The notes under the pieces were generated by a model that was not told the origin of the DNA, did no database searches, and saw only the letters and a program-made list of their open reading frames with translations. Positions 1 through 10,271 of a DNA stretch of 64,000 nt are shown piece by piece. The DNA is from Isochrysis galbana (lineage: Eukaryota > Haptophyta > Isochrysidales > Isochrysidaceae): contig CM030932.1 in the NCBI GenBank assembly GCA_018136815.1, forward strand, positions 5,246,407-5,310,406, in the 5' to 3' direction. The first letter of the stretch is position 1; the number at the start of each line of letters is the position of its first letter. Both the position numbers and the translations under genes were made by a program.

Positions 1-410
1 TCCTCATCGGCGAGAGCGAGCGCGTGGGCGGTCTCGACCTCCTCCATCGACTCGGCTGGCTCCTCGACATCCGCAACCCGCGCGATGGGAACAAGAAGAC
101 CTGGAGCGTCCGACGCACAGTCCTCGTTCTCCTCTTCTCCTCCCACAGGCCCGGAGTCCTCGTCGGTGGTGGTGGTGGTGGCCTCATCGGTCGGGGAAAG
201 GGCCTCCTCCTCGGCATCAGGAACGCGAACAGGCTCCGCCTCCTCCGCCGCGCCCTTGGAGCAGGAAGAGGAACGAGTCGTGCGAGCAGCGCTTGCGCTC
301 GGCGTCCAGTCGACAGGTGGCTGTGTCGAGCGAGTCGAACGAAACCAGCGAGCAGGAGCACGAGAGGAGAGGACGGAGGACCGTACCGATGCGCGCCGAG
401 TCGCCACCAT
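1..410 (-). CDS. Unidentified gene, first exon, runs off the left edge
   Basis: On the minus strand an ATG at 410 opens a frame with no stop down to base 1 (about 136 codons), so the gene is 5'-complete but truncated by the window edge. The first 60 or so residues are rich in Arg, Ser, Ala and Thr and could be an organelle-type leader. They are followed by an acidic, low-complexity stretch rich in Glu and Asp with a run of Thr. No domain is recognisable and the region is probably disordered. Codon composition is GC-rich like the other genes. The plus strand is also open here, as is usual in GC-rich coding DNA, but the minus frame is the only one without any stop over the whole stretch. Function unknown. 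Confidence 0.5.
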   Translation of the reverse strand, partial: MVATRRASVRSSVLSSRAPARWFRSTRSTQPPVDWTPSASAARTTRSSSCSKGAAEEAEPVRVPDAEEEALSPTDEATTTTTDEDSGPVGGEEENEDCASDAPGLLVPIARVADVEEPAESMEEVETAHALALADE

Positions 411-565
411 CGTGAGGAAGACGAGGGCGAGGAGAGAGCTGGAGGGTGAGCGAGGAGGGAGGAGGGAGGCAGGCAGTAGGAGCCGTCTCTCTCTGGTAGG
501 TCGATGAGAGGGGGAGGAGGGGACCCGGGGGAGGGGACCCGGGGAGGGGAGAGACCCCAAGACCG

Positions 566-1207
566 ATCGGTTGTTTACGTTAGTGTTTTCATAGTATACG
601 GTAATATTTCCCCCGGTCCCAGGGGGTGCCCCCGCGGTTCCCGACCGCCTCTGCGTCCAGAGTCCCCCCGCGGAAAGAGTGAACGCACGGCGTGCACCTT
701 CCTGGAAGTTGCTATGCGCACGCACGGCGCCCCGCGGGGGGGGGGGAGCCGATGTGCATACGCACGGCGTGCACAATGATTGCAAGTAATCACACGTGCT
801 GCGCAAACGAAACATCTCGTATATGGCTACTTTACGTTAATGTGGGCCTTAGGGGAAAAAGTTTCTATGCGCACGCACGGCGCCCTCGCGAGGGGGGGAG
901 TCGATGCGCATACGCACGGCGTGCACAATGATTGCTACTTTACGTTAATGTGGGCCTTAGGGGAAAAAGTTTCTATGCGCACGCACGGCGCCCCCGCGGG
1001 GTGGCCGATGCACATCGCGCCGTGCCCATAGTTACAAGTAATCACAATCGAAAAGCGCCGACACGGCGCCCTCCGGGGGGACACGCGTCGCGGGAAGCAG
1101 GGAATGTTACGCTAGTCTACATTTAATTTTAAAATAACGCTATGTGTACAACTGTGGACATTCGATCGCTCAATTCGACTCATGTCCCACATTTGACGGA
1201 ACGACAC
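566..1207 (+). repeat. Dispersed repeat R1, copy 1
   Basis: This shares its whole layout with 9129-9867. Both start near TGTTTACGTTARTGTT, both carry several copies of a GC-rich unit built around ATGCGCACGCACGGCG and the near-palindrome GCACGGCGTGC, and both end with a GACATTYGAT...TTGACGGAACGAC block. In this copy the core unit recurs near 713, 868 and 974 and the block from 825 is duplicated at about 930. No open frame is convincing. It looks like a non-coding mobile element with internal tandem units. The right end abuts a GT microsatellite. Confidence 0.75.
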
Positions 1208-1208
1208 C

Positions 1209-1210
<2 letters not shown>

Positions 1211-1295
<85 letters not shown>
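1211..1295. repeat. (GT)n microsatellite
   Basis: About 42 uninterrupted GT units directly after the end of R1 copy 1. Alternating purine-pyrimidine DNA of this length can form Z-DNA. Confidence 0.97.
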
Positions 1296-1296
<1 letters not shown>

Positions 1297-1793
1297 TGTA
1301 GCTGTGTGGGCAAAATAAATGTGGAAGTGAGGCAATGACAATGTCCAATGTTCCCCAATATCTGCGCTAACTAACCGCTAACAACCCGGGCCGCGCGCGA
1401 GCGCGCGAGCGCGCGAGCGCGCGCTGCTGCGCCACACACGCCAGCACTAGTGATGCCCGTAATCGGTTACTTTTTCCTTGCGACCAAAGGGTGTAATGTG
1501 CACATGTGGCGTACCAATATAGGAGTAATCTTGAGCTTGATTACCCTTTGAAGCGAGTAATGGCTGGAGCTGGGGTAGTGCACTACACCCAGTATTGTAG
1601 GTCTGGCTTGGGCCCCTCCTTTACCCGCAACAGGTACTTAGTTTTGTGCCTTGGGTATTAGCACGGTCATGTGTGTCGTGGCTTGGCATGTTGGTGCATG
1701 GTGCATGGCTAGTGGCAGTAGCGGCACCGAATATTCAGTTATTTTATTATTAGAATTATTATTATTATTACGGTACGCATCACTCGGAACGCA
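1296..1793. other. Intergenic, no gene seen
   Basis: Contains a short GCGCGCGA-type tract at 1388-1427 and an ATT-rich stretch around 1745-1770. No coding region, RNA gene or known element was recognised. Confidence 0.6.
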
Positions 1794-2047
1794 TCACTCG
1801 GACGTGCGCCATGCGTGAGCAGGAACGGATATTATGGCGCACGCGGAGTGAGGCAACAGGCGTAAGCCAGGTGTGGGAAGCAGCAGCTGCGTGAGCTTGC
1901 ACATTCCATGCAAATGCACGATCGCCTCTCTACCGAGGATGAACTCCACCAAGTTCGAATGAATCAACAGGCCGTGCTTTGCTGGCGACCGGCGCACGGC
2001 GAAGCAAGACTTCATGGCGTGGTGACTAGTCGATGAGGATGACCAAA

Positions 2048-2996
2048 TCACACGTGAGATATGGACGTACGATCCACCTGGCTTGAAGCATTGGTCGGGT
2101 ATGACCTGCCCCACCTCGGTGCCCTTCCGTCATCCGTGTAGGCATCGACCGTTCGTTTGCCATGGCGAGTGGACGAGAGGGCCATGCCCCGTTTGGCCAC
2201 GAACGATCTGATGTGCCTATGCATGGTCCTTGGCGGTTGTTCTGTCGGCGACATCAGGTGCTTCTGTAGCTCGAGCTTGCTCAGGAGCATAGCAAGGAAA
2301 GAACATCTTTGCATCAACGCGAACTCTAAGAAAATGAACATTGTGTAAAGGATCATGTCAACAACAATCGTGGTTTGATCGATGAGTCCTTCGAGCCGGC
2401 CAGACTCAAAGACCATGACCAAGCGGGCAACTGCATTCCGAAAAGTGGGGAGCAATCTAGTGGGCTCACAAGGCAGCACTTGCTGCATGCTACATAACTG
2501 TTGGAGCATCTAGCCCGGATCTCAACCTCGTAGCTGTGCCCGAGAAAAGCACTCCTGAAGAGCTCGCAAGGCCGTTCGGCCTCATGGGAAGCGCACCTAT
2601 AGCAGCAAACAGCCACGTACAATACGTCCAGAGCATCCAGCGATACAGCATGATGGCTCCAGCTATACCTACAAAAGGAAAGGGCATTGACAGGACCAGC
2701 GGCACAAACCAGCCGATCAGCGTGAGATCATCATTCCATCGGTCGACGAATTCACTGGCCGACTGTGGAAATCCCTCCTTTGATCGCTGAAGCAGCAGCA
2801 AGAAGATGCCGCAAAGGTCGACCAGTGCTAAGACAACAATGTACCAGCCCCTCCTCGACAGCTCTGTCTGGCTAATAAGCTGCACATCCTGGTCTCTGAG
2901 GAGGGCGGGACGAACGGAGGCCTCCCTCGCGGCTGCCGCGTCTTCCTCCTCCTGCAACGCCCTTGCGATGAGCTCGTCGTCGAGCACGCTCCCCAT
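2048..2996 (-). CDS. Predicted multi-pass membrane protein, unknown family
   Basis: The start ATG at 2996 opens a first exon of about 140-150 codons ending somewhere between 2490 and 2560. It encodes an acidic, Ala/Glu-rich N-terminus, one hydrophobic helix, then a long hydrophobic stretch of about 45 residues that would make two more helices, ending near an ALPMRP motif. A second minus-strand open stretch (2048-2509) carries another strong hydrophobic helix of 20 residues and is probably a downstream exon. The exact junction is not resolved because several weak GT donors exist around 2540. An in-frame upstream ATG at 3128 would add a Gly/Arg-rich segment that looks like leader DNA rather than protein. 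Family not recognised. The number of membrane spans (3-4) is inferred. Confidence 0.55.
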
Positions 2997-3180
2997 CGTA
3001 CCGCAGCCCCAGCTGCGGAGCCTCCCCCGCCTCCCCCCACCGCTGGCTCGGCGGGCAGCGGCTGCCCCTCGCCGCCCGCCCGCCCCTTTCCTCCTGCCCC
3101 CAGTACTCTTCCAGTTATAGAGTTTCACAGTGACGCCCGTTCACACGCTAGTCTGAGGAGCTCTGCGTTTGGGATCATTT

Positions 3181-3363
3181 TCATTTGGTCTTGATCGTTG
3201 GTTGTATCGGGTCTAGCTCAATCACTTCTATCCTTTTCTTTGGTTGTTTGCCAAGCCCCGCTTTGGCCGCTCTGCCAGAGTTAGCCTTATATGCGAAGAG
3301 GTGGGCTCTACTCAGATGTGCGAAACGTTCTATCGTGCGTATCAGCCCCCTGAGTAACCCCAA
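3181..3363 (-). pseudogene. LINE ORF2 C-terminal remnant
   Basis: A 60-codon minus frame whose residues 8-45 match the last part of the LINE ORF2 proteins at 4959-5939 and 47305-48306: the LIRTIER block followed by the GKQPKKR motif (GRQPKKR in the better copies). No flanking 3' UTR or T-tail is preserved. It sits directly upstream, on its own strand, of repeat R4 copy 1, separated by a short shared linker that is also present beside R4 copy 2. Confidence 0.7.
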
Positions 3364-3420
3364 ACCCCGAATCTTCCGAGTAACCCTTTCAAGTCTACGA
3401 GTCCCTACAAGTCTAAGACC

Positions 3421-3630
3421 AGCGGTATCTGCTCGCCGCGCCCTTTTCTACGCTCTCCGTCTCTCTAATTCGCGTTCCGCGCCCGTTTCCCGTCCATTTC
3501 AAATGCCCGTCATTGGCGGCCTTCCCCGTTCTCCCGATGAGCCCGTTCCGGGCTCCCCGGATGAACGCCGTGCGCCGCGCTAGGCGCCGGTGCGCCCTCG
3601 CGACTCATTCCCAAAGTGGAAACGAGCACT
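3421..3630 (+). repeat. Dispersed repeat R4, copy 1
   Basis: About 200 bp starting AGCGGTATCTGCTCGCCGCG, matching 61383-61606 in the same orientation and 39736-39960 in the opposite one. The right end carries a stem CTCGTTTCC/GGAAACGAG in the other copies. Here the stem is degenerate. Copies 1 and 2 also share the next 60 bp outside this block (3350-3420). Confidence 0.8.
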
Positions 3631-3639
3631 GCTCTGACA

Positions 3640-4641
3640 AGCATTTGGACTGAGCTATTTGGACGACGTGTATATATCACAAGGAGGCCGCAGCGCGGCC
3701 CCCTGTGGCTTGATTGAGGATGAGACCGCGGCGCGGCGCGCCGCGCATCCTGTTACTTCATGACAAGTTAAAAGATACCAAAGAGGGCCACTGAACGCAC
3801 AGGGCACACCAACAGTATCGCTCCACAAATCAAACGCACACACGGGGGGATTGCGTGGGAGACTCACACAAGCGAACAAGGAGAGAAGGGGAGAGATCAC
3901 GGCTCGACTCATGCGGCCCTCTCCACTGTCTCCACCTCCTCATCCCAATATAAGTTCTAGGGTGCACACCACGCAAAACCATCCGTGACACCCTGTCCTA
4001 AGCGGAGTACGGGGTATGACGTATGACGCTTACAAACAAACAAGCGGACAAACCCAGTCGACTCTCTCATCTCTCATTCCGCGATATATACGCCGAGGTG
4101 TTATAAAGTTATAATGGGCCGGGGGGCCAGGGCCCCCCGCGCGGTATCTGAGTGTCGAGCCCCCTCCGGTACATATCTTTTTAAGAGTAGTCGCGTAGCA
4201 GTACGGATCCAGATTTTTGCGACACTGAGATCTTGAATTCATACTCCTAGTGTGAAAATACCGATGGGGGCAAGCGAGCGGATGGTCGAGTGGACTTGGC
4301 CCGAGCCGACCGACTGGGCTAGGGGGTGGACCAATTTTGGTCGAGTCCTCAGTATGAGATTCGGGGCTTATCACTGATAAGGGTGGAGGCCTCCGATCGG
4401 ACTTGAGGAGGTCCGGTCGAGCGCTCAAGCGCCTAGCCCAAAGATGCCAAAGCTATTTTGGCCGGGTCCGTATACCTACTGCAGTAAAGCTACGATTTTT
4501 CTGAGGTTATAATGTAGCTTAGATAGATGGAGAAGGATAGGTTGGATAGACTACTGAGTAGTAGCGGAACGGAAGACACACCGTCCAAAATAGGAGTGAT
4601 CGTTGTATCTTAGAAAGGCGCATCTCTTTTTATTTGTGTAA
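3640..4641. other. Intergenic, repeats only
   Basis: Holds a GC-rich inverted-repeat stretch at 3680-3755 and repeat R6 (4082-4175, described separately), then unassigned sequence. No gene was recognised. Confidence 0.55.
4082..4175 (+). repeat. Dispersed repeat R6, copy 1
   Basis: A block with TAATGGGCCGGGGGGCCAG and GCGGTATCTGAGT followed by CGAGCCCCCT is repeated in the same orientation at 62153-62240. Both copies are preceded by a TATATA run. Function unknown. Confidence 0.7.
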
Positions 4642-5970
4642 TAAAAAAAATAAAAAAAAAACTTCTGAAGATTCAGGGCTACACGCCTACTATCTATGGG
4701 ACTTCCCTTCGCTATCTACACCGCCCTTATCATCCCTCCCTCCACCTCTTCCCCTGCCCCCCTTCTTTCCTTTTTCTTCGGTTTCCGGGGTCCGGCCTCG
4801 GTGCGCTACCTGAGGCCTGGTTCGGAGTGTGGGGTCCGGGCAGGCCTTCTGGAATTGTTTTTGTTGTCGAGTGTGTCCGTCTGGTCGCTTTTTGTTTGCT
4901 TGGTTTATATCCAAGTTCCATTGTCTCTATCAGCGACTTTGGTAGGTGTATCGATGTTTCAATTTCCTTTGTTCCCTTGTTCTGTGGTCCCCTCGACAGC
5001 GTGTGCGATCCCCAGCTTGGATGCTAGTTCCACTAGCTCCGCGTTGGGCTTAAGACCGCCTTTGTCGTTCCTGTTGAAAACGGGTCTCAAGTCGTTCATG
5101 TCTATCCTTTTTTTAGGCTGTCTTCCCATGCCCGCTTGGGCGGTTCTCGCCGAGTCGGTTTCTTGTGCGAAGAGGAGTGCTTTACTTAGTGTGGTGTATC
5201 TCTCTATTATTCTTATTAGTATGGATTCTTCCGAGAATTTGATGCCGTCGTAGTGTATCCTATAGAAGTCTGTGAGTATATATCTCCACGCTAATAGGTA
5301 TAGTACGTATATCGCTTTCGGGGCGTCTCCTTTTGGGTAGATGAATAGGTTGTCTACAATGGTTTCTTCCCTGCTCCTTTCTAATCCTGGTGTGAACCGT
5401 GCAATTTTATTCAGTTCGCCTAGGATGTTGGTTATCCCGGGGCATTCGCCTAGGTGTGTCGAGGACTCATCCGTTTCCCCACAAATGCGGCACGTGTCGG
5501 CTCTGTCTGGAAAGCGGTTGTACGTGCCCACTCGCCTGTGTGTAATATGTTTGAAGTGTAGATGCATGTCCCTCGCCGTTACCATTGGCGTGGTGTATAT
5601 TCGCGCCAGGTGCGCCCATGTATCCCCTGGTATTTGGAGTTTTTCCTCCCATTTGGCCGGCCCCGTGAGGCGTTTGCGTTTGCGGTCTTTGCGCTGAAGT
5701 GCCTCGGCTAGATGTTCTACCCCGGTGCCGTCTAGCGGCGTTTTGCCGTCTAGCGTGTATTCATCCGCTAGCGGGTATTCTAGCCTTTTGTTGGTTTTGT
5801 ATCCTTCCCGCGGGTGTGGTTTGGATGGGTTGGATGGGCTCTGAGAGGGCTTTCTGACGAGCCGCCTCGGGCGGCGTGGGGCGTCCCAGGTGGGGCGCGG
5901 TGGCGAGGGTCGCCTGGGGCTCGGGAGCGGTCGCGGCACGCTCCATGGTTCAAACTATAACAATAGTTTT
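4642..5970 (-). mobile_element. Family-1 LINE (copy A), both ends present, interior deleted
   Basis: On the minus strand the copy starts with a hairpin (AAACTATTGTTATAGTTT, 5952-5969) followed at once by an ATGGAGCGTGCC start. It then jumps to the ORF2 C-terminal region (4959-5810), runs through the family 3' UTR and ends in GAATCTTCAGAAG plus oligo(T), read as oligo(A) on the plus strand at 4642-4661. The 5' 135 bp match 16112-16242, which defines them as an element leader. Endonuclease and reverse-transcriptase domains are absent. No convincing target-site duplication was found, so the end at 4642 is approximate. Confidence 0.8.
4959..5939 (-). pseudogene. LINE ORF2 C-terminal domain, copy A
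   Basis: Open frame of 326 codons. Residues from about 43 on match the C-terminal ORF2 segments of copies D and E, including the block LHFKHITHRR. A zinc-binding module follows, with Cys-x2-Cys, a His seven residues later and a last Cys (pattern of the zf-RVT domain found after LINE reverse transcriptases). The conserved tail contains GMGRQPKKR. The first 40 residues are the element leader read in a shifted frame: the leader's own ATG at 5946 is in another frame. The copy is therefore broken and lacks catalytic domains. Confidence 0.8.
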
Positions 5971-6119
5971 CGAATATTTGACTACAATACTCAATACTCT
6001 AGAGTACTCCAGAGTACTTTCCTTCTTTCCTTTCTTTCTTTCTCTTCCTTCTTTAAAACGTTTGTAGAGTACTCTATACTCTAGGCCTCTACATGTTTAA
6101 GTTTGTAGAGTATAGACAC
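5971..6119. repeat. AT-rich spacer with AGAGTACTCT-type repeats
   Basis: Short direct and inverted repeats of TAGAGTACTC plus a TTTCTTTCC pyrimidine run. Its right end (6102-6119) is the left target-site duplication of the family-2 LINE that follows. Confidence 0.6.
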
Positions 6120-7444
6120 CGACACAAGGAAGAGAAGTCAGAGTCTCGGAAGGAGACAAGTACGTCAGTAGATTTAACAACATTTGGATACATGCCGAGA
6201 CCGACTACCTGGGAGAGGTAGCCGATACCGGAAGCGTAGCGGAAGCAGAAGAGGTCCAACTCTACCACCCTCCCGCAAGATGGGCGGGCGGCCTCAAGGG
6301 CCCGAGGTTCATGGAATACCCCCTAGCGGACGAATACGCCATAAAGAAAGGTAAAATCGCGCTAGATGCGATCACGGTCTCGGACATCACCAAAGCCATG
6401 CTCAAGAAAACCCGGAAAAACGACCCACAAGCGGCGAAAACCGCATGGGAAAAGAGATTAAACATCACGAGCGACGAATGGAAACATGTGGCTAAACTAT
6501 ATACGCTGCCACTGCTGAAACACGTAGACAAACACATGCATTTCAAACACATTACACACAGGAGAATAGGCACGAGAAACAGATTCGCAGAAAGCCCAAC
6601 GGGAGCATGTAGATTTTGCCGCCGCCACAGAGAAGACTCGTGCCACCTAGCGTGGTGCCCCGAGACAAAAAACATATTCGAAACTATAGACGCCATCACC
6701 AACTACACGCCTAGCCCCGGAAGGCCGCACGCACAACAAATCAAAGATAGACTTTTCGCGTACCCTGGCGAGAACACCCCCGACAGCCTAAAGACGCTAT
6801 ATATACTAGCTTGGAAATATATACTCAGAGACTTCTATAGAGTCGAGTTCGAGTCGTACGAGTATCATTACATACCAGTCCTAGAAGCCACACTGGTGAG
6901 GTTTACCACCTTGGTGAGGGGTCTCGCTACACCGGGCTCGCACAGCCACATACGCACCCGCAAGGCCGCCCAAGGAAGGAAACCAAAACTCAAAAAACCG
7001 ACCGAGCACAGCGCCCCCGCGTTTATTGTGAATGAGAAAGGTAGACTACAACTGGGCGAGAGCTTCAGCCTCGTGGCACAGCAGGCGCTTGACCTTGCCG
7101 AGAGGCTCGCCTAAAGCAGCGAAACATCCCTATACAATCGGAGACAAGGACACGGGACTGACAGCAGCCATGGCACGAGCAACAATACGCGACATAGACG
7201 ACGACGCAGACCGAAAAACATCTAGGATATGCATGTCACTCAGCGGCGCAGGAGGAAGGCGTGTACGCACCGCTGAGGGCAGGCGCACTCCGCCCAACCC
7301 GTGAACCCCGCAGGACCCGGGCCCCTAAGTAGAGCACAAGGGGAGTTGCCGCAAGGCGGGAAGTGAGGGAGAGGAAGGGGTATGGGCGTGGCTACGGATA
7401 TGCGACCCATTGCCACGTGCGAGGCGAGAATATTAAAAGGTTTT
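6120..7444 (+). mobile_element. Family-2 LINE, 5'-truncated copy with target-site duplication
   Basis: TTTGTAGAGTATAGACAC at 6102-6119 recurs with one mismatch at 7445-7462, bracketing the insert. The insert carries an open ORF2 C-terminal frame (from about 6122 to 7114), a 3' UTR containing GGGGAGTTGCCGCAAGGCGG, and ends GGCGAGAATATTAAAAGG followed by oligo(T). Partial copies of the same family lie at 30600-30755, 32785-33000, 40375-41062 (all +) and 63222-63400 (-). Confidence 0.85.
6311..7114 (+). pseudogene. Family-2 LINE ORF2 C-terminal domain
   Basis: The frame is open from about 6122, and the first ATG at 6311 is probably internal. The protein has the same order as family 1: the EYPLADEY motif, the MHFKHITHRR block and a Cys-x2-Cys zinc module ending in HLAWCP. 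A conserved helix block reading YILAWKYILRDFYRVEFES precedes a basic GRKPKLKKP tail. Family-1 proteins have GRQPKKR at that last position, so the two families are related but distinct. The frame is intact to its stop at 7112-7114, so the insertion is fairly recent. The reverse transcriptase is missing through 5' truncation. Confidence 0.8.
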
Positions 7445-7493
7445 TTTGTAGAGTACAGACACACTAGAAACCATGAATGGATATGTGTGAATA

Positions 7494-7496
<3 letters not shown>

Positions 7497-7541
<45 letters not shown>

Positions 7542-7740
7542 AGGAAGCCCCCCCCCCCCCCCCCCCCCTTGCCCCCCCCCCCCTTTTTTTCTCTCTCTCT
7601 CGCTCGCTACCTTCCCCTCACTCCTTCCCTTCCCCTCTCTCCCATCTGTCTCTCCCCTCACCCTCTCTCGCATCCCTTTCTATACCCGCCAGTGGCGAGT
7701 CTCTCCCCCCCCGCTCCCCGTCCCCTCCTCCGCCCGCGTG
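7497..7740 (+). repeat. (CT)n and poly-C tract before a gene start
   Basis: About 20 CT units, two long C runs and a further pyrimidine-only stretch on the coding strand, ending about 35 bp before the ATG of the Tudor/YL1-C gene. It probably covers its promoter or 5' UTR. Confidence 0.85.
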
Positions 7741-7775
7741 AGCAACGGGACTGCAGCTGGGCGAATCGGCCCGTG

Positions 7776-8810
7776 ATGAATCTCAAGGGGAAGACGCCGC
7801 GCGAAGTGCAGGCCGGAGCGAGGATCCGCGTCACGTATGAGGAGGAGCAGGATGACGGCACAATGCTGCGCGTCGTCTACGCCGGCCGCTGCACACAGTA
7901 CAGCCGGGCGGATGGCGTGCGCGTCTGGTTTGACGGGTACACCGCGGAGGAGCAAGAGTGGATCAATGATAGCGACGAGTGGGACTGGGAGGACGTCGTC
8001 CTTGCCGCGCTAAAGGGGCCTTTCAAGGCAGTGCACATCCGTTTGCGAGGTGTTCGCCAAGCACTTCCGAGGAATGCACCAGTAAACGGCGGGTTCTCCA
8101 AGGCCACGCGGTCTGGTCTGAGCAATCCGAGTGCAGATCGTAGTCCCCATCGATTCAACAAGAAGGCGCGCTTGTTGCAGGCAGGCGGCGGGGGCAGTAG
8201 CAGCTCAACACAGCCAGGGGCTAGCAAGGGGTCTCTCCAACTCCCGCAGCCCGTTGAGTACCAGCATTCGTCCGATGCTTTACGCGTGGGAACTGCCGGA
8301 AAGCACGGCTCAGGACGGCACGCTAAGCCACTTGGAAAGCTTGGAAGCCAAGAAGCCTTGTCGGCACCTCCCTCTCTGACTCCCAACGGATCGACGCCTT
8401 ATAGAAACTATGAGGAACGCAGGGCTTTGGAGGGAGATGATGGCGAGCCCATGGTGAGGGTGAGTATGACAGTTTCGGGTGTCGCCTTGCATATGCCTTC
8501 GGCTTACGCGGCGAAGATGGCCGGTATCACTCCGCGTGTGGCCCCGCCGCCTCCTCCTAGCGAGATCGACAAGTACGGGCTGTGCAAGCACTCTGGTGTG
8601 CTGGCTCGGTATTGCGATCCGCTAACCGGAGAGCGATACGGAACCATCGAAGCGCTGCGCAAGCTTCGTGAGGCGGCTCAGGCCAAGTCCGCGGCGACAG
8701 CAGTAAAGGCTGAGAACGGGGCAGCAGCGGACTGCGTGAAGGTCCAGGAGCTTGCAAAGGCTGGTGGAAATGGCATGTCTAGTTCAGCCCTCATTGCGGC
8801 AGGCTCCTAA
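7776..8810 (+). CDS. Tudor-like plus YL1-C domain protein (chromatin-complex type)
   Basis: Single open frame of 344 codons from the ATG at 7776. The frame is open further upstream, but only through a pyrimidine microsatellite that gives a Pro/Leu/Ser run, so 7776 is the sensible start. Residues 13-71 resemble a Tudor/chromo-barrel: a RIRVTYEEE strand, a YAGRC strand, GVRVWFDGY and an EWDWE end. The middle (75-260) is Ser/Gly/Pro-rich and probably disordered. Residues 267-299 match the YL1 C-terminal domain of INO80- and SWR1-complex subunits, with Cys-Lys-His, then YCDPLTGERYGT and EALRKLRE. By family knowledge such proteins act in the nucleus in histone-exchange complexes. Pairing both modules in one protein is less usual. 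A function as a remodeller subunit is inferred. Confidence 0.75.
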   Translation: MNLKGKTPREVQAGARIRVTYEEEQDDGTMLRVVYAGRCTQYSRADGVRVWFDGYTAEEQEWINDSDEWDWEDVVLAALKGPFKAVHIRLRGVRQALPRNAPVNGGFSKATRSGLSNPSADRSPHRFNKKARLLQAGGGGSSSSTQPGASKGSLQLPQPVEYQHSSDALRVGTAGKHGSGRHAKPLGKLGSQEALSAPPSLTPNGSTPYRNYEERRALEGDDGEPMVRVSMTVSGVALHMPSAYAAKMAGITPRVAPPPPPSEIDKYGLCKHSGVLARYCDPLTGERYGTIEALRKLREAAQAKSAATAVKAENGAAADCVKVQELAKAGGNGMSSSALIAAGS

Positions 8811-9128
8811 GTAATCCCACCCTCGCCCCCTATGTCATGCGCACCATCGATCAGCGTTGGCAGGGTTTGCAAAGGCAGTCGTGTGGATGTTGGATGACCG
8901 CGACCCTATCAATCTCACATGTGAGGATGGATTTCTAACCGTAGAATGATTGGAATCGCGGTTGTAGCCTAGTAGCCTTTTGAATGTTGTGCTTAGTCAT
9001 TCGCCTCTTGCTTCATCTGCTGTTCACAATTTTGACTATGATGGATCTGAACGAACCCATTAACTAGCCACACGATCCTTGGGCTCCTTGGGGGGAGGGA
9101 GGAGGGGCGGTGATCAAAAGACACATCA
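8811..9128. other. Intergenic, no feature seen
   Basis: Probable 3' UTR of the upstream gene and spacer before R1 copy 2. No coding or structural signal was recognised. Confidence 0.5.
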
Positions 9129-9867
9129 CCTGTTTACGTTAATGTTATCATCATATACCGTAAAAGTCCCCAGGTCCCAGGGGGTGCCCCCAAGGTTCCC
9201 GCCCGTACTCCGCGCCCAGAGTTCCCCCGCGGATAGAGTGAACGCACGGCGTGCACCTTCATAGTAGGAGAAAAAGTTGTTATGCGCACGCACGGCGCCC
9301 CCGCGGGGGGGGGGGGGGGACCGATGCACATCGCGCTGTGCGCGTGCACGGCGTGCACATGGGTGATTGCATGCAACTCATCACACACGGTCCCGAGAGA
9401 AATCTCTCTTGTGGCTTGAATGTTTACGTAGTTGTACGCCTCGGGGTAAAATCGAGGAACCGCAGAGAAAAAAGTCGACATGCGCACGCACGGCGTCCCC
9501 CGCGGGGGAACCGATGCACATCGCGCCGTGCGCATGCACGGCGTGCACATGGGCGATTGCAACTCATCACACGCGCCCCGGGAGATATCTCTCTTATATT
9601 GCATGTTTATGTAATTGAAGGGAACCGCAGAGAAACCAGTCGACATGCGCACGCACGGCGTCCCCGGTGCACATGCACATGTAATTGTGATATTGCACCC
9701 AGGGACTGAATGCCAAAATTAGCCCAGCGCCCAGCCGCGAAAGCGCGCGCCGTAGGTGTTAAACATCGAGAATGGGTCATGTGTGAATATTGTTGTAAAA
9801 ATAACTATGGACATTTGATGGCTCCATTCGATTGATGTCCCATGATTGACGGAACGACGCCTGAGAT
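9129..9867 (+). repeat. Dispersed repeat R1, copy 2
   Basis: Same order of blocks as 566-1207. The core ATGCGCACGCACGGCG recurs near 9281, 9480 and 9644. The unit around GCGATTGCAACTCATCACAC is repeated at about 9365 and 9551. The end block TTGATGTCCCATGATTGACG closes the element at about 9867. A DH stem-loop element follows immediately. Confidence 0.75.
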
Positions 9868-9958
9868 TGGCTGACGGCCCCCCCCGGAGGGGAGTTAGAG
9901 CCCGGTGAAGGGGGCGCAGAGCGCCCCCATTGTCCCCCACTTATAAAAGTAGAAAGTA
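9868..9958 (+). repeat. DH stem-loop element, copy 1
   Basis: A GGAGGGG-type block is followed by stem GGGGGCGCAGAGCGCCCCC (9910-9928) and stem ACTTATAAAAGT (9939-9950). The same pair is found inverted at 39431-39469, and the same architecture with other arm sequences occurs at five further loci. Confidence 0.7.
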
Positions 9959-10271
9959 GGTCGAAGAGGCGGCTGATAAACAAGATATTTGGCAGGCGTT
10001 GAAAACGCTTGCCGTTGTCTTTGTTCGCCTTGCCGCCGCATGCGCCTAGCTCACCACGGCTATGGTTTATCATCATCAAATACTATCCTAGTGGGCGTGG
10101 GGCCAATCACCAATCAAAATCGATCCACACTCCACAGTCCTCAACATAGGAAAGAATGAGGAAGGAAACACCCACTCGCTTTTCTTTTCTAGTCAGCAGA
10201 CTAGGCCGACAAAGCAAATTGCATGAAGAGAGTGCGGCTACCATCCCCCCTTGAAGCAAGGCGCATTAAAA
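9959..10271. other. Intergenic, no feature seen
   Basis: Spacer between a DH element and the 3' end of the AlgH-like gene. No recognisable gene. Confidence 0.5.

Noticed and set aside
1112-1358. Poly-His/Thr and poly-Val/Cys frames over the GT microsatellites (also 17967-18242)
   Set aside because: Pure translation of dinucleotide repeats.
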